Below, one piece after another: positions 1-7,677 of a stretch of DNA of 64,000 nucleotides. This DNA comes from Collinsella aerofaciens. Its GTDB lineage: Bacteria; Actinomycetota; Coriobacteriia; Coriobacteriales; Coriobacteriaceae. The translations under genes were made by a program, and so were the position numbers. Where the stretch lies: assembly GCF_002736145.1 (NCBI RefSeq), contig NZ_CP024160.1, forward strand, positions 496,001 to 560,000. Reading direction: 5' to 3'. Every line of letters begins with the position of its first letter. Position 1 is the stretch's first letter. The notes beneath the pieces were generated by a model, which saw only the letters and a program-made list of their open reading frames with translations, was not told the origin of the DNA and did not search any database.

Positions 1-588
1 GTTGACGAAGATGGCGTGCCCCCCTCGACCTCCGTCCTCAGCTTCAACTACACCGAGCCCCTGTCGAGCAACGTTCGCCTTTCCGACGCCCTCGGCATCG
101 ACTGCTTCTGCAACATACACGGTAGGGCGAGCGACTACGAGCACGGCATCGTCTTCGGCATAGACGCGAAGGGGATCAGGCCCACCAGCGTGGCCATACC
201 GTTCACCAAGACCTACAGGCTGCTCGCGCAGGACCCCGTCGACTTCCAGAGGGTCGTTCGGCCGAAGTCGTCAAACGGCGCTTCGATGGGCTTCATCAAG
301 TTCTTCGGCCACTCCCTTTCCGAGGCCGACTACTCCTACTTTCAGTCGATCTTCGATGCCGTGGACCTCTACGGTGGCGATACGAGGCTCGTCTTCTACT
401 ATAGGCCTCATGGCAAGAAGGGTGAGACCGAGAAGGTTATGGTCGAAAAGGCTCGCAGGGAAGTTCATAAAAACGTGACGAAGCTCTTGGCTGCCTACGG
501 CGAGTCTTTCGACAACAAAGACCACGGGAAGAACCTCATGCACAAGCTCCTCCTCGAGGGCCGCCTCATGGTTCGCAGACTTCCATAG
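1..588 (+). CDS. AbiH-family abortive infection protein (5' partial)
   Basis: The reading frame is open from the first base, so the true start lies upstream; only the C-terminal ~195 residues are present. Visible motifs fit the AbiH family (bacteriophage abortive infection): LSFNYT near the cut edge, then CNIHG, IVFGID, FTKTYR and the late block FFGHSLSEADYSYFQSIFD followed by LVFYY. AbiH proteins are single-gene phage-exclusion factors whose mechanism is poorly known; the NxHG and GHSLSEAD blocks are what I recognise. A GTG at 16 is an internal codon rather than a likely start. It begins the accessory island that continues to about 4208. A less likely alternative is another protein sharing this fold. 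Confidence 0.72.
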   Translation, partial: VDEDGVPPSTSVLSFNYTEPLSSNVRLSDALGIDCFCNIHGRASDYEHGIVFGIDAKGIRPTSVAIPFTKTYRLLAQDPVDFQRVVRPKSSNGASMGFIKFFGHSLSEADYSYFQSIFDAVDLYGGDTRLVFYYRPHGKKGETEKVMVEKARREVHKNVTKLLAAYGESFDNKDHGKNLMHKLLLEGRLMVRRLP

Positions 589-684
589 GGCTTCGGCGAC
601 GCATGGCTGGTCGTCGGCGCGTTTGCACCAACATTCCCGGCGTGATCTTGAGTCTAGATTCAACATGGCTAAGGAGGGGCTTGA

Positions 685-1275
685 TTGATCCTCAGTGGAG
701 TCCAATGGGTGGTTGCAACTCTCATCGGACAAATGGATAACCGTGAATATGCATCAATTATATTGATGGGTCTTATAGCGATTTATCTTCTGACTAAGGG
801 TAAGTTGTTAAGCGTTATTAAATCGTTTGCTGATGTTGTCAAGTGTGCGCTAAGCCCCAAAATTCTGATTCCTGCGCTCATTCTTGTAACGTACTCTGCG
901 CTTTTGATATACGGAGCGTTTGAATTCGGGTTTTGGAATACGGGTATCTTGCTGGACACGATTCTTGAGGTTGTATTTGTTGGGTTTCCCTCTATGTTAA
1001 TTGCATCTAAGGCAACATCGGTCACTTCAATTAAAAACGAATTGATTGTGCCTGAGGTCCGCTTTGGTGCACTAGCGTCTTTCTATATCAATCTGGTCTG
1101 CTTCCCTATTCCGTTTGAAGTTGCTCTTCAAGTAGTCCTTTTGTTTCTGGGTATTGGCCATGCCCAATTTTCATCCAGACGTGATGTATCCAATCTATGC
1201 TTGTTTGAAAACATGAGGGTTGTTTTGTGCATCATTGTTTGTGTTGCAACAACGTTGCTGCTTTCAAATGCTTAG
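685..1275 (+). CDS. Hypothetical multi-span membrane protein
   Basis: I do not recognise the family. The start is a TTG at 685, supported by an AAGGAGG Shine-Dalgarno at 671-677 with 7-nt spacing. The 196-residue product carries about five hydrophobic segments (roughly residues 25-37, 58-78, 85-107, 128-155 and 173-194), so it should be an integral membrane protein. Codon use is AT-rich (many TTT, ATT, GTT codons), unlike the housekeeping genes after 4637, which suggests acquisition by transfer. It lies six bases upstream of another membrane-anchored protein and the two are probably co-transcribed. Its place between an AbiH-like gene and an ATPase/TOPRIM pair hints at defence, but nothing in the protein proves it. 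Confidence 0.6.
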   Translation: MILSGVQWVVATLIGQMDNREYASIILMGLIAIYLLTKGKLLSVIKSFADVVKCALSPKILIPALILVTYSALLIYGAFEFGFWNTGILLDTILEVVFVGFPSMLIASKATSVTSIKNELIVPEVRFGALASFYINLVCFPIPFEVALQVVLLFLGIGHAQFSSRRDVSNLCLFENMRVVLCIIVCVATTLLLSNA

Positions 1276-1281
1276 TTTTCT

Positions 1282-2040
1282 ATGGACTGGGGCGTTGAAT
1301 TAAGCTCGCTATTTCTTTCAATCTGGTACCCAATATTCATCGCGCCCTATGTTCTCGCGCTTGCCTATTATGCTTCGCTTGAATCGATGTACATGCGTAT
1401 AAACGTTGTGGGAGAGAACCTGCCTACAAAGGAGTTTATTAATATTGCAATAGCGTTGTTTCCAAACTTTCGATACATCAGACATTTCAACGGATGGAAT
1501 GCTCATGAGTATCTTGAATGTTGTAAACCGCCTGAAAAAGCTTCCTGCTTGGCTGCTTTTAAGTATGAGGTCGACGCGGCCGCCGCCAACGCTGACGCTA
1601 AAGTTAAACGGTTTGAATCGGGTAAAGGGAGGAGCGGGTTCGATGAAGATGGGATATGGTTTGACTGGACATATCTGGAAGAGATGAAGTCCTTTCTTTG
1701 GACAATTGCAAGTTTGGAGAATCAGCGCTGGATGGAATCCGGTGCCTATTCGTCCTTGGACGAGGCGTTTAACCGGTTCCTGCCTAACGGTTGCAACGGA
1801 TCGTTGTTGCTTTCTCGCGGAAAGGATGCATACGTCTGTTGGGCAATCAATCCATCAGGTTTTGTGTTTGCTGTCGGTTCCAGAGATGGTGCTTTTCCTT
1901 CTATGAAATACGAGGGCGATCGCTGCCCAATTACTGACGGTGCGGATATGCTCTCTGAGTTTGTTGATGACAACGGGGATGCTGATTCGCAACTTAAAAA
2001 TTGGCACTTCAGCTTTTATAACGGTAAATCTTATTTGTGA
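1282..2040 (+). CDS. Hypothetical N-terminally membrane-anchored protein
   Basis: Unrecognised 252-residue protein. Residues ~8-32 form one hydrophobic segment; the rest is soluble, with a Glu/Lys/Ala-rich helical middle (~90-140) and a mixed C-terminal part containing aromatic, Gly and Asp-rich stretches. The ATG lies six bases after the preceding stop with no clear Shine-Dalgarno, which suggests translational coupling to the membrane protein at 685-1275. Base composition is AT-rich like its neighbours in the island. The pair could work as a membrane unit (multi-span plus anchored partner). I saw no catalytic motif, so no function is assigned. Confidence 0.55.
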   Translation: MDWGVELSSLFLSIWYPIFIAPYVLALAYYASLESMYMRINVVGENLPTKEFINIAIALFPNFRYIRHFNGWNAHEYLECCKPPEKASCLAAFKYEVDAAAANADAKVKRFESGKGRSGFDEDGIWFDWTYLEEMKSFLWTIASLENQRWMESGAYSSLDEAFNRFLPNGCNGSLLLSRGKDAYVCWAINPSGFVFAVGSRDGAFPSMKYEGDRCPITDGADMLSEFVDDNGDADSQLKNWHFSFYNGKSYL

Positions 2041-2132
2041 TTACGCTTGAGACTGGATGATTTAACGATGCTTTGTTAGTGTCGCGCAGGTAGAAGCATT
2101 GTCGCTTTCCGGCGTGGTCGGCATGTCTGGAA

Positions 2133-2148
2133 TTTGCCGCATACTTCT
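2133..2148 (+). repeat. Copy of dispersed tTTGCCGCATACTTC repeat
   Basis: The sequence TTTGCCGCATACTTCT recurs almost identically at 4473-4489 and inverted at 4365-4381. It sits in the ~245-base gap between the membrane-protein pair and the ATPase gene, which otherwise holds no gene I can see. The copies bracket the ATPase/TOPRIM pair. Confidence 0.5.
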
Positions 2149-2234
2149 GTTTTGAGCGGCTCTCGCGGTACGTTTTCATGGTTCGGATGGGCTTTGGCTA
2201 CATGACTTTTCCAGTAGTTACGTAATTGATGCCG

Positions 2235-2281
2235 GTCTCCTATCTCTTGCCGTAATATAATTACGGCAAGAGATAGGAGAC
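2235..2281 (+). promoter_or_regulatory. Perfect 22-bp inverted repeat covering the RBS of the ATPase gene
   Basis: Two perfectly complementary 22-base arms (2235-2256 and 2260-2281) are separated by only three bases (ATA). The right arm contains the AGGAG Shine-Dalgarno (about 2274-2278) of the ATG at 2286. In RNA this would be a very stable hairpin burying the ribosome binding site; in DNA it is a long operator-like dyad. There is no U-run after it, so it is not a standard terminator. Which role applies (protein operator, translational lock, or nucleic-acid sensor for the defence genes) is inference. Confidence 0.85.
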
Positions 2282-2285
2282 TCTC

Positions 2286-3386
2286 ATGCTTAAGCGTTTT
2301 ACTGTTAATGGCTATAGGAATTTTTCGGCTCCGGTTACATTTAATTTTGCAGCTTCTCGTGATTACCAGTTTGTAGAAAATAACGTAAAAAACGGAATCG
2401 TGAAAACCGCACTTTTGATCGGCAGAAATGCGTCTGGTAAATCGAATTTCGGTTCAGCTTTATTCGACATTACGCTCGGCTTTCTAAAGGCATTCGATTA
2501 TCCTGACCAGGATGATCGTCTGTTTTTGAATGCTGATTGCGGGCGAGGTACGGCACAGTTCACCTATGTCTTTGAAATTGACGGTCGCGAAATCAATTAC
2601 TGCTATGAGAAGACTTCTCCGACTACTTGGCTTCACGAGACCCTATTGATTGATGGGGAACGAATTTTCGATTTCAATAATGCACGCGGCGTTTTCGAGG
2701 ATAACCACCTCGAACGAATCGGTGCAGCTGGAATCAATTTTGAATTCTCTGACACTTCGTTGAGCCTTCTTTCTTATATAACGAGCAGTCTTCCAACTAA
2801 TGTTTTAGGCGTCTTGGCGGAGTTGCGACGATTTGTCTCGCGCATGAGGCTGATTCGCATGGACGGTTTTCGATTAAAAGGGTTTGAAACAAGAAGGGTA
2901 ATCGACAAAATCATACGCGAGAACAAAGTCCCGGAATTCGAGTCATTTATTCGCAATTTCGGAGTCGATGAGTCTTTGATCGTTATTAAAGAGTCCGACG
3001 GCTCGCCTGTTCTGTATTTCAATCATCCCATGCGATGCATCCCGTTTGTCGAGGCATGTTCTAGTGGTACAAGAACCCTGGTTAAGTTGTTCTCTGAGCT
3101 TGAGCTTAACGAGTCGGCCAGTTTTTTGTTCATAGATGAGTTTGACGCTTTTTGTCACTTTGAGATGGCAGAGAGCCTTTTGAAGCTCTTTGCTTCCAAG
3201 GCATCGTGTCAGATACTGTGCTCGACCCACAATACCTCGCTTGTTAAGAATGGCGTAATGAGGCCTGACTGCGTTTATCAAATCTCTGCAAAAGAGGGTA
3301 TTCGAACCTTGGCTGATTCCACCGATCGTGAATTGAGGCTTGGCAACAACATCGAGAAGCTCCTTCGAGCCGGAGAGTTTGACTAG
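2286..3386 (+). CDS. AAA/ABC-like ATPase of a two-gene defence module (AbiL/RloA-like)
   Basis: 366-residue P-loop ATPase of the AAA_15/AAA_21 type seen in OLD-like and AbiL systems. The N-terminus reads as the usual FTVNGYRNF start. Walker A is GRNASGKS at residues 46-53; Walker B is FLFIDEFD with Asp284-Glu285; a switch-type His is in STHNTS (His315). No nuclease domain is fused; instead the next gene, two bases downstream, encodes a TOPRIM-like protein. That split arrangement is typical of AbiL and PARIS defence systems. The ATG at 2286 is preceded by AGGAG lying inside the right arm of a perfect hairpin. Composition is AT-rich relative to the core genome. The ATPase assignment is firm; the exact defence type is not. 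Confidence 0.85.
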   Translation: MLKRFTVNGYRNFSAPVTFNFAASRDYQFVENNVKNGIVKTALLIGRNASGKSNFGSALFDITLGFLKAFDYPDQDDRLFLNADCGRGTAQFTYVFEIDGREINYCYEKTSPTTWLHETLLIDGERIFDFNNARGVFEDNHLERIGAAGINFEFSDTSLSLLSYITSSLPTNVLGVLAELRRFVSRMRLIRMDGFRLKGFETRRVIDKIIRENKVPEFESFIRNFGVDESLIVIKESDGSPVLYFNHPMRCIPFVEACSSGTRTLVKLFSELELNESASFLFIDEFDAFCHFEMAESLLKLFASKASCQILCSTHNTSLVKNGVMRPDCVYQISAKEGIRTLADSTDRELRLGNNIEKLLRAGEFD

Positions 3387-3388
3387 TC

Positions 3389-4207
3389 ATGAACAATGCG
3401 TCCGTAAAGAACGTCCTGCTCATTGTCGAAGGTGCTAAACGCGAGCCTCAGCTGATGGAGCGCATGTTTGAATGTTTTAGCCTCGCAGATGATCATCAAA
3501 TTGTTCCTGTCGAGATTAATGTTCACGACTTTCTTGATAAGCTCTTTCAAGAATACGGTTGCGATTTCGAGTCTATTGATCTTAAATCCTTTGTCGCTGA
3601 GCTTTTTTCGGATAAAGATGATGCGGCTCAGTTTCTCGAATCCAGTTTTACAGACACCTTGCTCATATTTGACTTAGATCCTCAGGACAATCGGCTCGAT
3701 TTTAAGCGGCTTGAGCAAATGCAGGACTATTACTGCGATAGCACTGATATGGGTCAGCTATATCTAAGCTATCCATCGGTTGAAGCATATCGTGATTTTG
3801 ATCCCTTGAAGTATTTCTCTCTGGATGATGCCCTTGTTCCTTCAGATGTGATTTTTGGCCAGCGATCTTACAAGGACTGGGTTGCCAGGAGGGGAGATTC
3901 GCTTGCGGATATTGGGCGTATTGATGGTTTTACATTTGCCTGCATTATTGCCGTCCATGCCTTGAGGTCGCTTTGGTTAACTAATGAGCAGATGATGCCA
4001 ATTGCAAACGAGTCTCTGGCTGACTTAGCTGCGACCGTAGCAGGCATCAATCATTCTGAACTTCTGCTCAATGAGATTGAACGTCTGAACAATGATTCAT
4101 TTTGTGCATGCTGCACCTGCCTTTTCTTTATTGCGAATTGGCCTAAGCGACTTAACGACGTTATGAACAAGGCGATTAAGAGGGGTTTGGGTATTCGTTT
4201 GTTCTAA
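3389..4207 (+). CDS. TOPRIM-like (RloB/AbiLii-like) partner protein
   Basis: 272-residue protein whose landmarks fit a TOPRIM-like fold: a hydrophobic strand ending in IVEG (Glu14) followed by a helix, an acidic IFDLDPQD motif (Asp95, Asp97), and an LYLSYPSVEAYRDF block resembling the SNPxFExW region of RloB-like proteins. Known relatives act as nucleases or toxins released or activated by the partner ATPase. The gene starts two bases after the ATPase stop, so both are surely co-expressed. The C-terminal half is helical with a Cys-rich FCACCTCLFF stretch that I cannot assign. Family-level placement (RloB, DUF4435 or a new branch) needs a profile search. Confidence 0.65.
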   Translation: MNNASVKNVLLIVEGAKREPQLMERMFECFSLADDHQIVPVEINVHDFLDKLFQEYGCDFESIDLKSFVAELFSDKDDAAQFLESSFTDTLLIFDLDPQDNRLDFKRLEQMQDYYCDSTDMGQLYLSYPSVEAYRDFDPLKYFSLDDALVPSDVIFGQRSYKDWVARRGDSLADIGRIDGFTFACIIAVHALRSLWLTNEQMMPIANESLADLAATVAGINHSELLLNEIERLNNDSFCACCTCLFFIANWPKRLNDVMNKAIKRGLGIRLF

Positions 4208-4230
4208 AGAGTCCCCTTCGCCATTTATCT

Positions 4231-4489
4231 CCGGAAGTGCGGGAAAAATCGAAAACTACCGAGCACACCTCGAATTTTGCCAACAAAACCGCAGGTCGCG
4301 GATGCCCAAAACCGAGGTCTGGTCGACAGATCTCGGTTTTCCCCGCACTTCTGGAATTGCCCACCGGAAGTATGCGGCAAATTCTGGAACTCCTGAGCAC
4401 AACGGGCTTTTCGCATAAAAGAACCGCTGGTAGGAGCGTTGCAGTGTTCCGGTGCGCTTGGCACGCCAAGATTTTGCCGCATACTTCCG
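4231..4489. repeat. Composite of nested inverted repeats in intergenic region
   Basis: The 430-base gap 4208-4636 has no convincing gene. It contains three nested dyads: GAAGTGCGGGAAAA-type arms at 4231-4248 and 4337-4354 (imperfect), AAAACCGAG at 4308-4316 with its complement at 4332-4340, and a perfect 17-base arm at 4365-4381 repeated inverted at 4473-4489. The last arm also occurs at 2133. The pattern looks like a REP/MITE-type element rather than a terminator; no U-run follows any stem. Confidence 0.7.
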
Positions 4490-4636
4490 AATCAAGCGTT
4501 CTTTTAGCCCCCTTTCACCCCCTCATCCTCTGAAGATGTTCTTAAAACAGCCTTAAAGGCGTTCCAGCTCGCGTTGACAGCGTAAAATACGCATGTTTGA
4601 CTATGACAGAAGTGGATTTTAGGGGAGGAGTACGCC

Positions 4637-6775
4637 ATGGAGGTGCTGGTTGTTGGCAACACCGCATATGTTGACGATGACTTTTGCGCCAAGGCATTCC
4701 CTGGGGACCACGTTAAGGTTGTAGCCGCGCAGGAAGCGCGCCGCGACGAGTCGTCGCCCCATGCCTCGTGGAAAGAGCTGCTTCAGCACTTGGAGCAGGC
4801 CTACGAGTTCGACCGCGTGGTCTACCTGTCTAATTACCTTACCCCGCATACCGATACCGTGGGCGATTTCGAGCTGCTTCGCTCGGTCTTTCGTACGTGC
4901 GCGGGTCGCCGGGTCCAACTGCTGTATGTAGCGGGGCCCGCGGGTGCCGAGGGTGCCGCCGATGCCGCGGGGCGAACGGGCAAGGGCATTATCGCGCACG
5001 CAGCCAACGACCTGTGCCGCTACTACGCTGCTCGCGAGGGCGTTCAGACCAAGATCCTGCGCGTGCCGTTCCTGTATACCGCGTCTGCCGCGCTGGAGGA
5101 CCCGTTTTTGGTGCCGATGTTCGACGCGTGCTCAACCGGATCGGCCGCTCTGCAGGGCGCGCAGGATGCGGCGTTTCCTCTGCTGTGTGCCGAGGAGCTT
5201 TCGGTGCTGGTACGCCGTATCTTCGACAGCTGGGATGGCAACTTTGAGACGCTCGACGTTGCCGATACCTTCCATCACACGGTGGGTGAGGTGGGCGAGG
5301 CCCTTCAGTCGCTGTTCCCAGGGGTCTCAGTTGCCTATGGCGATTCTGCCGGCTACGCCCTGCCTGCCAGCGACGTCGCTCGCGTGCGCTATGGCTGGTT
5401 TCAGCGTTACGACTTGCTGCGCGACCTCTCGACCATTCAGGCTCGCTGGGATGCTGGTCGCGCAAAGAAGGTCAACCCCTTGCGCGCGGCCATCGACCGC
5501 ATTCAAATGCGCACGCTGCCTGTCAAATGCCTGGAGACGGCAGCCGCCTGGGTGCTCTTTGAAGTGCTGGAGCGCTTGTTCTCCCAATCGACCCAGCTCA
5601 ACGTGCTCGATTATCGCCTGTTCTACGTGGTGCTCATCGGCACGCTGTATGGCTTGGACTTTGGCCTGGTTGCGGCGCTGCTGGCGTCGGTGGGTTTGGC
5701 CGCGAGCTACTTTACTCAGTACGGCTATACCTTCCAGGGCCTTTTCTACGAGCCGTCCAACTGGCTGCCGTTTATTGCGTACTTTGTTGTGGGTGCCGTG
5801 TGCGGCTATGTGCAGCTGCGCAACAGCGAAGCCATTAGGGCGGAGCGCGATCAAAACGAGCTCGTGCGCAACCGCAATACGTTTCTTACGCAGCTCTACC
5901 ACGACGCGATCGAGGACAAGCGTGCGTACAGGCGCCAGATCGTGGGTCGCCACGACAGCTTTGGCAAGATCTTTGCCGTGACGCAGGAGCTTGACGTGTT
6001 CAACCCACGCGACATCTATCGCAAGTGCTGCGAGCTTCTGGGCGAGATCCTCGAGAACGATTCGGTGACGATCTACCATGTTTCGGGCGGAGCATTTGCA
6101 CGCCTGGTGGCAGCAAGTCCCGCGATTGCCGAAGATGCCGCACGCTCGCTTACGCTTGAGCAGCTTGCACCTCTTTTGGGCGACGGGGGTCGTTCGAGCC
6201 TGTGGGTGAACCGCGAACTGATGCCGGGGCTTCCCATGTTTGGATACACGATCGAGCGTGACGGGGCGCCCGCCGTGTTGATCTTTGTGCGTCGTGCGGC
6301 CGAGAACCAAATGACCCTCTATTATCAAAATCTGTTCCGCATCTTGTGCGGCCTGGTCGAAAGCGCGCTGGGCCGTGCCTTTGACTATGAAGCGGTGGCA
6401 CAGGATAAGCGTTGCGTTGACGGCACTTGCGTGCTCAAGCAGGCTGCCTTTGGCCAAGAGCTCGCGGCCGAGCAGGCGCTGGCAGATGGCAAGATGGGCA
6501 GCTTTTTGCTCCTGCGCGTGGTACCGGGCATGGAGCCTGTCGGCGAGCTGGTGGGCGCAATTGGGTCGGCAATCCGCGAGAGCGACGCGGCGGGCTTGGT
6601 CGATGGCGACGTGCTCTACCTGCTTATGCGCCAGGCAAAGGCATGCGATCTGCCCATTATCCGTGAGCGCCTGAGCGCAAAGCAGATTGCGGTGGAGCCC
6701 GTCGACGGCGAGGAAATCGTGGCGTTGCTGCAGCATATTGCTGACACCGGTGACGGTGAGGGAGGTGTCGCTTGA
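4637..6775 (+). CDS. pelD: PelD-like c-di-GMP receptor fused to an SDR/epimerase-like domain
   Basis: 712 residues. Residues 1-~290 resemble an NAD-dependent epimerase/SDR fold (VLVVGNTAYV start, RVVYLSNYLTP, later ILRVPFLYT) but lack an obvious YxxxK. Hydrophobic spans lie at ~300-400, followed by a helical linker, a GAF-like domain (~430-590) and a degenerate GGDEF domain. In the last, RESD at 647-650 is followed five residues later by DGDVL instead of GGDEF, the arrangement of an RxxD inhibitory site that binds c-di-GMP in PelD. PelD is the receptor that switches on Pel polymer synthesis with PelE, PelF and PelG. ATG has GGGGAGGAG upstream. A TTGACA at 4574-4579 may be a -35 element, but no well-spaced -10 is visible. 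It overlaps pelE by four bases. Confidence 0.85.
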   Translation: MEVLVVGNTAYVDDDFCAKAFPGDHVKVVAAQEARRDESSPHASWKELLQHLEQAYEFDRVVYLSNYLTPHTDTVGDFELLRSVFRTCAGRRVQLLYVAGPAGAEGAADAAGRTGKGIIAHAANDLCRYYAAREGVQTKILRVPFLYTASAALEDPFLVPMFDACSTGSAALQGAQDAAFPLLCAEELSVLVRRIFDSWDGNFETLDVADTFHHTVGEVGEALQSLFPGVSVAYGDSAGYALPASDVARVRYGWFQRYDLLRDLSTIQARWDAGRAKKVNPLRAAIDRIQMRTLPVKCLETAAAWVLFEVLERLFSQSTQLNVLDYRLFYVVLIGTLYGLDFGLVAALLASVGLAASYFTQYGYTFQGLFYEPSNWLPFIAYFVVGAVCGYVQLRNSEAIRAERDQNELVRNRNTFLTQLYHDAIEDKRAYRRQIVGRHDSFGKIFAVTQELDVFNPRDIYRKCCELLGEILENDSVTIYHVSGGAFARLVAASPAIAEDAARSLTLEQLAPLLGDGGRSSLWVNRELMPGLPMFGYTIERDGAPAVLIFVRRAAENQMTLYYQNLFRILCGLVESALGRAFDYEAVAQDKRCVDGTCVLKQAAFGQELAAEQALADGKMGSFLLLRVVPGMEPVGELVGAIGSAIRESDAAGLVDGDVLYLLMRQAKACDLPIIRERLSAKQIAVEPVDGEEIVALLQHIADTGDGEGGVA

Positions 6776-7677
6776 TCTCGCTTGTCCTTGCTGCCGTCTT
6801 GCTGCTGATTCATGCGCTGGTTTGCCTGGTGCTGTGGACGCTTATGAAGTTGGGCCTGCTGCCGGTGCGCGGGCACATGCTGGCTGTGATAGTGCTGGTG
6901 CCGCTGTGGGGCCCGTTGCTGGTGGTTCTGCTATCGGTCCGCGGCGCGGTGTTTGGCGAGGGGCTGAAAGAGTCTGCGCTGGAGTCGCTGCGCTTCAACG
7001 ACGACCTGCATCGCAGCATCTTGGTGCACGAACGTGATGCCGATGCGGGCGTAGTGCCGCTCGAGGAGGCGCTCATCGTCAACGACCCGGCAGAACGGCG
7101 CCGCCTAATGCTCTCCTTGCTCACCGAGGAGCCCGACGCGTACCTGGCGCAGCTGCAGGCGGCTAAGCTTAACGACGACGTTGAGGTGGCTCACTATGCC
7201 GCGACGGCGGTGGCGCAGATATCCAAGGAGTCCGACCTTAAACTGCAGCAGCTGGAGCGTGCCTTTAAGACGGACCCGAGCGCGCAAAACCTCAATGAAT
7301 ACTGCGATTTTCTTGGTGAATACTTGGGCTCGGGCTTGGCCGAGGGGCGCGTGGCTCAGATTCAGCGCCAACAGTACGCGCGCTTGCTTGCGCGTCGCTG
7401 CGAGCGCGAGGACACCCTTGAGCTTCGCATTCGATACGCGACGGCGCTGGCCGATGTCGGACAGATCGACGAGGCGCAGGCCGTGACCGACCAGCTGGTG
7501 CTCGACGTGCCCGAGGAGCAGGAGGTTTGGATGCTTTGCCTGCGCCTGGCGGTGATGCGCCGCGACGGTGACGAGGTCCACCGCGTGATCGATGCGATTG
7601 ACAAACAGCATGTATACTTGAGCGCCGCCAACCGCGAGGAACTGGCGTTTTGGCGCAACGGAGAGGAGGCCCGATGA
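6772..7677 (+). CDS. pelE: PelE-like membrane/helical-repeat protein
   Basis: 301 residues starting with TTG overlapping the pelD stop (TTGA). Two N-terminal hydrophobic segments (~2-25 and ~37-57) are followed by an all-helical region rich in Ala, Leu, Glu and Arg (~90-295) consistent with TPR-like repeats. This matches PelE, which pairs with PelD in the membrane complex and helps recruit PelF. Sequence conservation in PelE is weak, so the call rests mainly on topology and on position between pelD and the deacetylase. The stop overlaps the ATG of the next gene (ATGA). Confidence 0.75.
   Translation: MISLVLAAVLLLIHALVCLVLWTLMKLGLLPVRGHMLAVIVLVPLWGPLLVVLLSVRGAVFGEGLKESALESLRFNDDLHRSILVHERDADAGVVPLEEALIVNDPAERRRLMLSLLTEEPDAYLAQLQAAKLNDDVEVAHYAATAVAQISKESDLKLQQLERAFKTDPSAQNLNEYCDFLGEYLGSGLAEGRVAQIQRQQYARLLARRCEREDTLELRIRYATALADVGQIDEAQAVTDQLVLDVPEEQEVWMLCLRLAVMRRDGDEVHRVIDAIDKQHVYLSAANREELAFWRNGEEAR

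Noticed and set aside
4500..4636. c-di-GMP riboswitch upstream of pelD
   Set aside because: No GEMM-like conserved core could be found; only a TTGACA and a short GCGTA/TACGC dyad.
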